IMG/VR virus record: IMGVR_UViG_3300021197_001961
Location: 1 to 59,055 of that record
DNA: 59,055 nucleotides
Reading direction: 5' to 3' (one strand)
Origin: a virus
Part shown: in pieces, positions 36,342 to 44,127 of the stretch
Position numbering within the stretch: the stretch's first letter is position 1
How the letters are laid out: each line of letters begins with the position of its first letter
Position numbers and translations under genes: made by a program
Notes under the pieces: generated by a model
Seen by the model: the letters and a program-made list of their open reading frames with translations, nothing else
Database searches by the model: none
What the model was told of the DNA's origin: nothing

Positions 36342-36509
36342 TTACCTCCCCTCAACAACGTTGAGAATTTTTCTCATGTCTTGCTGAACTAGCTTCCTTG
36401 TTGTCTTGAGTTCATTCTCTAGGATGACAATGCGATCAGTTAGCTCACTCACACGAGAGCGCAGGGTAGTGATCTGCCTCTCGTTATTTACTTCAGTCTT
36501 AGTTGGCAT
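36342..36509 (-). CDS. 55-residue coiled-coil protein
   Basis: A short reading frame, below common length cut-offs, from ATG 36509 to TAA at 36342. It starts MPTKTEVNNERQITTLRSRV and contains leucine-zipper-like heptads (L16, V20, L23, I27/I29/L30, L34, L40). An AGGAG ribosome site precedes the ATG. The stop is 4 bases before the next start, so it is co-translated with the 69-residue protein. It resembles small helical partner proteins found beside structural or sigma genes, but no function can be given. The coding strand, spacing and ribosome site all support it as real. Confidence 0.6.
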   Translation of the reverse strand: MPTKTEVNNERQITTLRSRVSELTDRIVILENELKTTRKLVQQDMRKILNVVEGR

Positions 36510-36532
36510 TTTTTTCTCCTTTTTAAAAATTT

Positions 36533-37504
36533 TTAAATTTCAGACTTTACTTTTTCTAAATCTTCTTCATACATCATTCTCGCTAAGCCTTCAAAGTTAA
36601 TTTTTGGAGACCAATCGAGTTTTTGTTTTGCTTTAGTTGAACTACCGAGCAGCAAAGGAACCTCGTGGGGTCTAAACAATCTGCTGTCGATTCTCACATA
36701 ATCCCTAACATCTAGGTCAGCGATTTTAAAAACTAAATTAAGAAACTCCCTGACTGTGTGGGTTTCTCCGGTCGCAATAACATAGTCATCTGGGTTATCC
36801 TGTTGCAACATAAGCCACATAGCCTCAACGTAGTCACCAGCAAAACCCCAGTCACGCTTAGCTTCAAGGTTTCCTAGGTAAAGCTTTTCTTGCAGCCCCA
36901 ATTTTATCCGGGCGGCTGCTAGGGTAATCTTTCTGGTAACAAAGGTCTCACCTCGGCGGGGAGACTCGTGATTAAACAAAATGCCAGAAGAGGCGTGTAG
37001 ATTATAAGATTCACGATAGTTTCTCACAAGGTTGTGCGCGAAAGTCTTTGCGCAGGCATACGGAGATGCTGGCATTAAACGAGTATTTTCATCTTGAGGG
37101 TAGTTTGGATTGTCTCCGAACATTTCTGATGATGATGCTTGGTAGAACCTTGCGTTTGGGGTGACATGGCGAGCAGCCTCTAAAAGCCTCAAAGTTCCCA
37201 TAGCAATTCCGTCAACTGTGGATTCGCCTACCTCAAAAGATACCCTAACGTGAGATTGAGCTGCAAGATTATAAATTTCGTCGGGCTTGTATTCCTGCAG
37301 AAGCCGCCACATACAGCCTGCATCATTTAGTTCAAAATATCTTAATTCAAAGTTCTCATGATCGTAGAATCCATTAATCCTATCTGTGCAGATTAAAGAA
37401 GTTCTCCTCTTTAGACCAATGACCTTGTAGCCCTTATTTAGCAAAAGCTCTGCTAAATACGATCCGTCTTGACCTGTAACTCCAGTTATAAACGCAGTTT
37501 TCAT
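36533..37504 (-). CDS. gmd: GDP-D-mannose 4,6-dehydratase
   Basis: The start is the ATG at 37504 ([20 protein letters not shown]), which overlaps the previous stop as ATGA, giving 323 residues. It has the NAD(P) Rossmann loop GVTGQDGSY (8-16), the SSSEMFG stretch (S126/E127), YACAK (Y149, K153), and [16 protein letters not shown], a hallmark of Gmd. It converts GDP-mannose to GDP-4-keto-6-deoxymannose, the entry to GDP-fucose, rhamnose, perosamine and colitose. GDP-mannose itself must come from the host, because no mannose enzymes are present here. The family call is strong. Confidence 0.93.
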   Translation of the reverse strand: MKTAFITGVTGQDGSYLAELLLNKGYKVIGLKRRTSLICTDRINGFYDHENFELRYFELNDAGCMWRLLQEYKPDEIYNLAAQSHVRVSFEVGESTVDGIAMGTLRLLEAARHVTPNARFYQASSSEMFGDNPNYPQDENTRLMPASPYACAKTFAHNLVRNYRESYNLHASSGILFNHESPRRGETFVTRKITLAAARIKLGLQEKLYLGNLEAKRDWGFAGDYVEAMWLMLQQDNPDDYVIATGETHTVREFLNLVFKIADLDVRDYVRIDSRLFRPHEVPLLLGSSTKAKQKLDWSPKINFEGLARMMYEEDLEKVKSEI

Positions 37505-38400
37505 TTGTTCTCCAAGTACCAATTATACGTCTTTTTGATGCCATCTTTAAATTTTGTAAAGTTATATTTTCCAGTCATTTCAATAAGAGCTTTATTGCTA
37601 CCATCTTTTCGATGCTGACCTTCGTAGGATCCGTTAAAAAAGAATTTAACGTCCTTGTTTAAAGATTCTCTAGCAGCATAAGCCATCTCTTTAATTGATA
37701 AATTCTCGTTATTTGCCACAATTAAAGGTATCTCTGTATTGTGCCTTTCCAACAATACCGGAATCAATTCACACAAGTCATCAATGTACAACTGTTGGCG
37801 TAAAGGTGCTCCAGAGCCCCACAGCTCAATTGTGTTTCCGTCATCTGCTTCCGAGATCTTTCGGATTAAAGACGCTACAAAATGAGATGATTCTGGGTCA
37901 TAGTTGTCAGATGGACCATATAAATTAGAAGGACAAAAACTAGAATAATTCAACCCATACTGTTCCCTATATGCAACTGTTTGAGCATGCAAGGCTCTCT
38001 TTGTTATACCATAAGAAAAATTTGTTCTAGCGGGGGGACCGTTGAACAATTCGCTTTCACTAAACGGATACTGACTAACCTGATCTGGGAATGCACAAGT
38101 GCTTAGAGAGCTAAGCACCCTTGGGACGCCTAAGATTGAACTTATATGAATTACATTTGTATTCATCATCGTATTTTGAAAAAAATACTCTGCTTGATTA
38201 TTGGCATTATCTTTAATACCCCCAACCCTAGCAGCCAAGTGAATGATCGCGGAAGGCTTGTGAGAAGAAAAGAACTCTAGAGACTCCTTGAAATCAAGCA
38301 AATTGCAGTCTCTTGAGGAAAGGTATAGCCAATTTGGCTTCACCTTCTTAAGCCTAGTTCCTAGAAAGCCTGTGCCTCCTGTGACTAATACCTCAGCCAT
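37501..38400 (-). CDS. fcl: GDP-L-fucose synthase-like epimerase/reductase
   Basis: Starting at ATG 38400 ([17 protein letters not shown]), the protein is 299 residues; earlier in-frame starts are less likely. It has the GGTGFLG nucleotide loop, then SSLSTCAFP, where C102 is the catalytic cysteine of the S-x-C motif of GDP-fucose synthases, and SYGITKR with Y130 and K134. It would epimerise and reduce the product of the neighbouring Gmd to GDP-L-fucose (or, with other inputs, a related 6-deoxysugar such as 6-deoxyheptose). Its stop overlaps the gmd start by 4 bases, supporting joint expression. Confidence 0.85.
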   Translation of the reverse strand: MAEVLVTGGTGFLGTRLKKVKPNWLYLSSRDCNLLDFKESLEFFSSHKPSAIIHLAARVGGIKDNANNQAEYFFQNTMMNTNVIHISSILGVPRVLSSLSTCAFPDQVSQYPFSESELFNGPPARTNFSYGITKRALHAQTVAYREQYGLNYSSFCPSNLYGPSDNYDPESSHFVASLIRKISEADDGNTIELWGSGAPLRQQLYIDDLCELIPVLLERHNTEIPLIVANNENLSIKEMAYAARESLNKDVKFFFNGSYEGQHRKDGSNKALIEMTGKYNFTKFKDGIKKTYNWYLENK

Positions 38401-38983
38401 CTGCACCCTTTCGAAGGGGAGAACCACTCATTCTTCTCTTCTCTTGGTCGATTGAAGGGCAGTGATTTCCCGTGCGGTGAATTAGGTCATAAAACAACAT
38501 CATACAAGCTACCTCAACTGTGTGGAAATAATCGCAGTTAAGAGACACCTCATCAACCGAATCCCTTAGAACCCTAGAGTGTTGACCACTTATCATAAAG
38601 GTACTCCAGCCCCTATCTTGTGCCCAGTGAAGTGCGTCGATGACATTCCCAGAGTTTCCCGAGCAAGACATTCCAACAACCAAGCATTCATCTGGGTTTT
38701 CAAAATTTGCCATTGTTTCAAGCCAGCGAACAAAGATCATACCATAACCATGGTCGTTGGCATTGGAAGTTATAAATCCAACACTATCAAATGAATGCAC
38801 AGCCTTGTCGGGTATCAATCTAGATAAGTCTGTTGCCATATGGCTAGATACATAATGCAAACCACCATTTCCAATTAGAAAGATCCTCTTTGCATTTCTT
38901 ACCTTTTCGCAAAGTCGTTCATACTCCTCTGTCGCGACGGCTGTATTGCATTTTTCCTCTATATTTTCAAAATCAATTAACAT
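38393..38983 (-). CDS. SIS-domain phosphosugar isomerase, GmhA-like
   Basis: The 196-residue protein has the SIS signature near its N-terminus (IFLIGNGGLHYVSSHMATDL), followed by LVVGMSCSGNSGNVIDALHW, matching the second phosphosugar-binding loop of GmhA (sedoheptulose-7-phosphate isomerase). GmhA makes D-glycero-D-manno-heptose 7-phosphate for lipopolysaccharide core and for GDP-6-deoxyheptose. The usual GNGGSA turn reads GNGGLH here, so the substrate might differ. It overlaps the fucose synthase by 8 bases. No HldE-like heptose kinase or nucleotidyltransferase lies in the window. Confidence 0.8.
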   Translation of the reverse strand: MLIDFENIEEKCNTAVATEEYERLCEKVRNAKRIFLIGNGGLHYVSSHMATDLSRLIPDKAVHSFDSVGFITSNANDHGYGMIFVRWLETMANFENPDECLVVGMSCSGNSGNVIDALHWAQDRGWSTFMISGQHSRVLRDSVDEVSLNCDYFHTVEVACMMLFYDLIHRTGNHCPSIDQEKRRMSGSPLRKGADG

Positions 38984-38987
38984 CGGC

Positions 38988-40157
38988 TTACCTCTTTCTG
39001 ATTGATTGCTTTATTATTTCAACGGCATTGCACAATTCACTATGTGTTAGAGCTAGATTGGGTCTTAGCCTCACGGCTGTAGATCCAGCTACATTGCATA
39101 TAAGACCGTTCCTTTTCATCTCCTGCAGAGTGTTGTCTCTAGCTGATGCAGATGGCAAATCAAAGCCAACGATCAATCCCTTATTTCTTAAGTTGTGTAT
39201 GTTTTTAATTTTTGACAACTCACTAATAAGCTCATTTGCCATATTGTTTACATTTTCTAGTATATCATATTTTTTGTATGCTTTTATTATGTATTTACAC
39301 CTAATCATATCCAAGACATCAGCATCCCAAGTAACTTCAAGCTTGGTTCGCCTTTCTTTAGAGAAGATCTCTCCAAACTTCTCCTTGACCATAATTCCTG
39401 ATAGTTGGGTCTTCTTTCCGAATACAACTAAATCTGGCTGCAACCCTAGATGTTCAAAATGCCACAATTTTCCTGTTCCGCCAAAGCCAATTTGTATCTC
39501 GTCATGTATTACTGGAATGTTATGAAGATTTGCTGTCTCCTGAAGGTCTCGAAAGAATTCAACTTTATGGTGTATATCGCCAGAACTACATTGTATAGGT
39601 TCCACCAAAATACAGGTGATATTATTGTCGCGGACAGCCTCAAGAACCTGTTGTAAATTCATATCTATTTTAATAGAAAAAGGTTGTGGCAGGTTTTCTA
39701 GCTTCTTGCTTGCAGGATAAAATTTAGACGTAGTGAATCCACCATATCCGTTAACTCCGTGAAAGCTGTTGTTAAACGATAGAACCTTTATGTTTTGATG
39801 CCCTTTGTGCTCAGCGCAGGTCTTAATAGCCGCCTCAACTGCCAGAGCCCCCGTGCAAGAGTAGTGAAAAAACTTATAAATTCCCTTTCCGGCGTATTTT
39901 TTAAAAAGATCGTCAAACTCCAATGTTTCGTCTGAAACGAATTCACAATTATTTATTTTGAAACTACTCGCTCTTAAGATCTCATCACGAAATTCTTGTG
40001 TCTTAAAGATACCATGATTATACCCGAGGGGTAGAGAGGCGTACATACCAAAGAAATCCAAATACTCTCTATCTGTGTTTTTATCATAAAGGTATGAGTC
40101 GTGGCTCTTCTCAAAATCAACACATATGTTAAACCTGCTGTTGTTGGCGATTCCCAT
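38988..40157 (-). CDS. Class III PLP-dependent aminotransferase
   Basis: A 389-residue protein of usual length for class III enzymes. It has a CTGALAVEAAIK cofactor loop, IPVIHDEIQIGFGGTGKLW with the PLP-contacting D219, and FGKKTQLSG, where K248 or K249 forms the Schiff base, a pattern I associate with the L-lysine aminotransferase subgroup. It would use glutamate or a similar donor to aminate a ketone or aldehyde. In this cassette it is likely to act on a sugar or cyclitol keto intermediate. Class III enzymes are less usual in sugar nucleotide pathways than the DegT family, which makes the substrate uncertain. The start is TAATG-coupled to the cyclase. Confidence 0.8.
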   Translation of the reverse strand: MGIANNSRFNICVDFEKSHDSYLYDKNTDREYLDFFGMYASLPLGYNHGIFKTQEFRDEILRASSFKINNCEFVSDETLEFDDLFKKYAGKGIYKFFHYSCTGALAVEAAIKTCAEHKGHQNIKVLSFNNSFHGVNGYGGFTTSKFYPASKKLENLPQPFSIKIDMNLQQVLEAVRDNNITCILVEPIQCSSGDIHHKVEFFRDLQETANLHNIPVIHDEIQIGFGGTGKLWHFEHLGLQPDLVVFGKKTQLSGIMVKEKFGEIFSKERRTKLEVTWDADVLDMIRCKYIIKAYKKYDILENVNNMANELISELSKIKNIHNLRNKGLIVGFDLPSASARDNTLQEMKRNGLICNVAGSTAVRLRPNLALTHSELCNAVEIIKQSIRKR

Positions 40158-41200
40158 TATTTCTCCATATATTCTTTGATAAAGTTCTTTATCATGTCCA
40201 GATCATCAATTCTAGTAACTCTCATATCTCCCGCCCCATAAGGAAGAATACAAACCAGTGAATCATCAATGTTTTTCTTATCCCTAGCTAGCAGGGCAAA
40301 ATATCCCTGGAGCAAGTCTTGGGGCAGGCGGTATGTTGGCAGATTATGTTTCAAAGACTGGTGCAGTGTATCAAACACCTGTTTATCAATAAGCCCCATC
40401 CTTAATGAAATATAGTTTGCTAAGTCCATACCCAATGTTACTGCAATACCATGACTAATCTCATATTTGGTTATCGCTTCGATGGCGTGACCAAAGGTAT
40501 GCCCATAATTAAAAATTCGTCGCTCGTCTTTATCAAATTCATCTCTCTGTATCATATGCCTCTTTATTTCAAGGCTTTCAAGAATAAATTTTTCTAACCT
40601 AACATCTGGCTCCATTAAGATTTTTTTATATGAGTTGTTTAGTTCCTGCACTATATCACTGTCATCGATAAGAAAGTAATGCAACATCTCTCCAATGCCT
40701 GATTTGATATCGTCCTTACTTAAGGTGCTTAAAAAATCTGTGCAACAGTGAATCTCCCTGGGTGGGTGGAACGTTCCTAATAAATTCTTTGTTCCCTGAA
40801 AATTTATAGAGGTTTTGCTTCCTATACAACTATCCGCTTGGGCTAGAAGGGTTGTTGGCAAGAAAGTCCAATCTACACCCCGATAAAGCACAGAGGCGGT
40901 GAAAGCTGTAATATCTTGAACTATACCGCCGCCTACGGCGACTAGCCTATGGTTTCTTTTAAAACCCTTCTCTACTAGCAGGTTAACCAATCCGCTACAT
41001 GTCTTCAGCGTTTTAGCCTCTTCAGAAGCCATTACAACGAAAGTATTATCACTAGAAAACATCCTGCCAAAGATGGGATACAACCTATAGACATTCGAGT
41101 CAATCACCAAAAAAGATTTACTAGCCAAGCTTCCTACGAGCTTCTCGGTTAGATCAGAGAATTGAAATGTGTATTCCCCTCTATAAGAATGTATCTTCAT
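40157..41200 (-). CDS. 3-dehydroquinate synthase-like sugar phosphate cyclase
   Basis: The 347 residues match the dehydroquinate synthase fold: NAD-binding GGGIVQDITAF (90-100), DWTFLPTTLLAQADSCIGSK, the metal ligand E171, H234 in FNYGHTFGHAIE, and H250 in SHGIAVTLGMD (metal E/H/H). After E171 the DHQ-synthase lysine (E-x-x-K) is replaced by His174 (EMLHYFL), so this is probably not a shikimate enzyme. Relatives act on heptulose or hexose phosphates (2-epi-5-epi-valiolone, 2-deoxy-scyllo-inosose). With GmhA-like, transketolase and aminotransferase genes nearby, a C7 sugar or aminocyclitol product is suspected. The actual substrate is not known. Confidence 0.8.
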   Translation of the reverse strand: MKIHSYRGEYTFQFSDLTEKLVGSLASKSFLVIDSNVYRLYPIFGRMFSSDNTFVVMASEEAKTLKTCSGLVNLLVEKGFKRNHRLVAVGGGIVQDITAFTASVLYRGVDWTFLPTTLLAQADSCIGSKTSINFQGTKNLLGTFHPPREIHCCTDFLSTLSKDDIKSGIGEMLHYFLIDDSDIVQELNNSYKKILMEPDVRLEKFILESLEIKRHMIQRDEFDKDERRIFNYGHTFGHAIEAITKYEISHGIAVTLGMDLANYISLRMGLIDKQVFDTLHQSLKHNLPTYRLPQDLLQGYFALLARDKKNIDDSLVCILPYGAGDMRVTRIDDLDMIKNFIKEYMEK

Positions 41201-41201
41201 A

Positions 41202-41924
41202 TTATATGCTTACGAAACCTCCGTCGACTACTATATTTTGCCCTGATATATAGGAATTGTGCTCACTTGCTAGAAACAGAATGACTTTAGAAATTTCTTC
41301 TGGTTCTGCCATTCTTTTAGCTGGAATCTTGTGGGTCAGCTCTTGTATCTTTTCGGTTGTTAGAATCTTCTTTGTTAAATCTGTTAGAGTAAACCCCGGA
41401 GACACTGTGTTGATCAGTACGTTGTATTCTGCCAGCTCTGCTGCTGCTGCCAAGGACATTCCACGTAAACCAAACTTGCTAGATGAATAGCTGGCGCGCT
41501 GGGGTGTGCTTATGGTGCCCCAAATGGAAGAGACGTTGATTACCCTACCATACATCTTAGCTATCATAGATTTGCTTACCGCTTGCTGGATAAGGAACGG
41601 CACAGTTAGGTTTACTCTTATTATGTCTTCCCAGTCGCCTATGTCAATCTCGCAGAAGGGATCTATTTTATTGATCCCGGCGTTGTTTACACAAATATCA
41701 AATTGTTGTGTCTTCAGATATTTAATAAACTTATCAGTTGCATCCTGATTGAGAAAATTAACAGCTATAAATTCTATATTCTTGTGAAGATGGGCGGGCG
41801 ACGAGGACGTCCCCGTTATAACGACCTCTGCACCAAGATTAGCCATGTCGTTAGCTACCTGATAGCCAATGCCGCGGGTGCCACCTGTTACCAAAACCCG
41901 CTTGTTTTTAAAATCAACTTTCAC
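41202..41924 (-). CDS. Short-chain dehydrogenase/reductase (SDR)
   Basis: A classical 240-residue SDR with TGGTRGIGYQ (13-22), NNAG (80-83), catalytic S133, Y146 and K150 in YSSSK, and a C-terminal SGQNIVVDGG tail. It would reduce or oxidise a hydroxyl or keto group with NAD(P). The GTG at 41924 follows the CMP-transferase's stop by 3 bases with AAGG upstream. In this operon the likely substrate is the cyclised or aminated sugar of the neighbouring genes. FabG-like proteins are common, and no specific reaction can be assigned from sequence. Confidence 0.9.
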   Translation of the reverse strand: MKVDFKNKRVLVTGGTRGIGYQVANDMANLGAEVVITGTSSSPAHLHKNIEFIAVNFLNQDATDKFIKYLKTQQFDICVNNAGINKIDPFCEIDIGDWEDIIRVNLTVPFLIQQAVSKSMIAKMYGRVINVSSIWGTISTPQRASYSSSKFGLRGMSLAAAAELAEYNVLINTVSPGFTLTDLTKKILTTEKIQELTHKIPAKRMAEPEEISKVILFLASEHNSYISGQNIVVDGGFVSI

Positions 41925-41927
41925 ACC

Positions 41928-43064
41928 TTATTCCTTATAGATGTGTGGAACGTCTTCTCTGCTGACAGCCAATCTAATAGCTGGCTTGTCGCCAACAGCT
42001 GTAATATGATGCATCTTTCCTTTTGGTATAAAGACAATATCATCTTTGCCCACGATGACTTTCTTGCCTTCGATATCCCATTCCCACTGCCCATCAACGA
42101 TATACCACCACTCATTCCAGTTTGGGTGATAGTGGTTCCTATTGCCTTCGCCGGGTTGCTGGTGTATCAGCGTTGCGCTATTGTTTTCGGTATTAACAAC
42201 TCTCTTTGACCAAGAAGCTTTAGGGTCAAAGCTAGAGATAATATTGTTGACGTTCACGGGGGTTTCACTATTGGCGGAGGCGAGGTCATTGACCAACACA
42301 CCATCCATCTTCAGAATGCTGGGAACATCTACCTCGACGCGCTCGGCTGTATCTTCATAATACCTAATATCAAATTTTTCTTTTGTGCTCAAATGCCGCG
42401 CGACGACCTCTGCTAGTTGAAAATCTTCCTCATTATCAATATCTATATTAGAGTATCCAGATAAAGTATAGAATCCAATGTTTCCGTCTCCTCCATGATA
42501 GCCGCTGTTGTATTTAGCCATGTTGTCTTTATAGTTTTGGCTTGACCAAGCCATCAGACCGCAGGCATATGCGTTAACTGGCGTGAGTAGCTGAGATGGT
42601 GGTGATTGCCTCTTTTGATCGAAATTTATTGGCTCAGTGCCGTATATGCATTCTATCTTATTTTCGTTAACGGATATAAGCGTATCATATCCACCCTGCA
42701 TAAAATGATCGGTAAAGCCTCTTATTTCCTCCGGTGTGATAAACGGGGACGTTGCCAGCACTTGAACAAGGTTATCACACCCGGTGCTCTCAACAAAGTC
42801 CAGTGTAAAATCATCGTTTGTTGCGTCATCTGTGGTAAGGTGCTCAGATCTTTTGTAGAACTTCACACCCTCTTTGATAGCAAGTTCACCGATAATATCT
42901 GATTCTGAGTTAACATAGATCTCATCAAAACAGTCAGCGCTTTTGGCTGCTCTTATGATATAACTTATCAGCGGAACGTTGTTTAATAATCTTATGTTTT
43001 TTCTTGGTATGCGCTTGCTTCCCAGACGAGCTGGGATCATTGCGACTACTTTTTGCTTTTTCAC
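41928..43064 (-). CDS. CMP-sugar synthetase (NeuA/KdsB-like) fused to a cupin domain
   Basis: The N-terminal 225 residues have the nucleotide-binding loop AMIPARLGSKRIPRKN (8-23) and FVESTGCDNLVQVLATSPF, as in N-acylneuraminate cytidylyltransferases. Residues about 285-378 form a cupin: HYHPNWNEWWYIVDG (H311, H313, E318) and IPKGKMHHITAVGD (H352/H353). The first part would charge an acid sugar with CTP. The cupin could isomerise, bind or protect the sugar. The fusion is unusual. GTG at 43064 overlaps the previous stop (GTGA). No NeuB condensing enzyme is visible in the window, so the acid sugar source is unknown. Kdo is an alternative. Confidence 0.8.
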   Translation of the reverse strand: MKKQKVVAMIPARLGSKRIPRKNIRLLNNVPLISYIIRAAKSADCFDEIYVNSESDIIGELAIKEGVKFYKRSEHLTTDDATNDDFTLDFVESTGCDNLVQVLATSPFITPEEIRGFTDHFMQGGYDTLISVNENKIECIYGTEPINFDQKRQSPPSQLLTPVNAYACGLMAWSSQNYKDNMAKYNSGYHGGDGNIGFYTLSGYSNIDIDNEEDFQLAEVVARHLSTKEKFDIRYYEDTAERVEVDVPSILKMDGVLVNDLASANSETPVNVNNIISSFDPKASWSKRVVNTENNSATLIHQQPGEGNRNHYHPNWNEWWYIVDGQWEWDIEGKKVIVGKDDIVFIPKGKMHHITAVGDKPAIRLAVSREDVPHIYKE

Positions 43065-44113
43065 TTTTTAGTCTCTTCAACCCATTTTACAGAATCTTGA
43101 AAATTTTCAATCAGGTAATCGTCAAGCGTCAGCTTTCTTAAATAATGATACTTGATCATTCTATGAAAATAATCAATCTGAGGCTCTTGTTGGTGGATGT
43201 CCATTCTCAAAGAGTCGGGGGTTGGTTGCCTATCCTCTGTTGTTGAGAAACCATTCTGCTTCAGTGCCTCATCATGATATTTATTATAATATACTTTTCC
43301 GAAAGTGTTCATGTTAAAAAAGGACATTCCGGTTACGTAAACCTCTTCAATATCATAATTTAAGAGGGTCATTACTCCTGTTAGTCCCGTGTTAACAACA
43401 GTGCCCACCTCGTTAAACAGTTTTAACACCCACCCATCACAAGCATTGTGCCAAGGTCTTCCCGTGCTTTCTAAAAAATCATCAACGCGACCAATATCCC
43501 ACATGGAGACTTGAGGGCAAACAATATACTGAAGAGCTTCCAAGAAACTTATTTCGTATGGAGGTTCCCTCACATCTCTAGTTTCCTCAAGGGCTTTGAG
43601 TTTGTTTATATTTAAACAGCTCATCAAAATATCTGTTCTTCTACCATAATCCTCCCAATCCTCCTCGCTCATATGATAATTTTGGTTAACTCTGACCACT
43701 AGATCATATGAGTCTATTTTTTTACCCATTTTCTTGCCACGAAGGTGTGGTGATGGGCACACATAGGCTATCCTCTTTCCCTTTACCAATTCAGCGAGTT
43801 GCTCATCGTAATTGTAATCTGTGTAGTTACTAACAAGGGTTCTGTCCGCAGCCATCCTAGTGCCAGAAAATTGCCTTAGTTGCGCAAAAGATTGCTCTGG
43901 TGGAGGGGAGGATGACCTCCACCTTGGCGTGTTTGCTTGAATTGGGATTCCAAAAATGTCAGGCTTCGTATCCAAGTACCAATTTGCCATATACCTATAA
44001 TCTTTCTCTCGTTTATATTCTGTTTTATTATTTTTTAAAAAATTTGCAGCCAAATTGTTAAAGTTATCATATTCATAGTCCTGTTTGGACGTCATCATTC
44101 CCGGCTTTTTCAC
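43061..44113 (-). CDS. GT29 sialyltransferase-like glycosyltransferase
   Basis: The protein has an L-motif-like stretch (residues 114-145, RIAYVCPSPHLRGKK then IDSYDLVVRVNQ) and an S-motif-like stretch (239-266, VVNTGLTGVMTLLNY, YVTGMSFF) with H280 following. This is the pattern of GT29 sialyltransferases, which move sialic-type acid sugars from CMP donors. It follows the predicted pairing with the CMP-sugar synthetase next door. The start is uncertain: the first in-frame codon is GTG at 44113, with ATGs at 44098 and 44095. No signal peptide or membrane segment is seen, unlike eukaryotic relatives. Confidence 0.72.
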   Translation of the reverse strand: MKKPGMMTSKQDYEYDNFNNLAANFLKNNKTEYKREKDYRYMANWYLDTKPDIFGIPIQANTPRWRSSSPPPEQSFAQLRQFSGTRMAADRTLVSNYTDYNYDEQLAELVKGKRIAYVCPSPHLRGKKMGKKIDSYDLVVRVNQNYHMSEEDWEDYGRRTDILMSCLNINKLKALEETRDVREPPYEISFLEALQYIVCPQVSMWDIGRVDDFLESTGRPWHNACDGWVLKLFNEVGTVVNTGLTGVMTLLNYDIEEVYVTGMSFFNMNTFGKVYYNKYHDEALKQNGFSTTEDRQPTPDSLRMDIHQQEPQIDYFHRMIKYHYLRKLTLDDYLIENFQDSVKWVEETKK

Positions 44114-44127
44114 CTTTGAGTCCCAGT

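Noticed and set aside
38890-39525. Plus-strand open frame of 211 codons
   Set aside because: It lies opposite the aminotransferase and isomerase genes, which have strong family motifs, and its translation shows no recognisable domain.
40157-41200. Call as shikimate-pathway AroB
   Set aside because: No other shikimate gene is present, the usual lysine is His174, and the neighbours are sugar genes.
41703-42209. Plus-strand open frame of 168 codons across the CMP-sugar synthetase and SDR genes
   Set aside because: Antisense to two genes with clear catalytic motifs.
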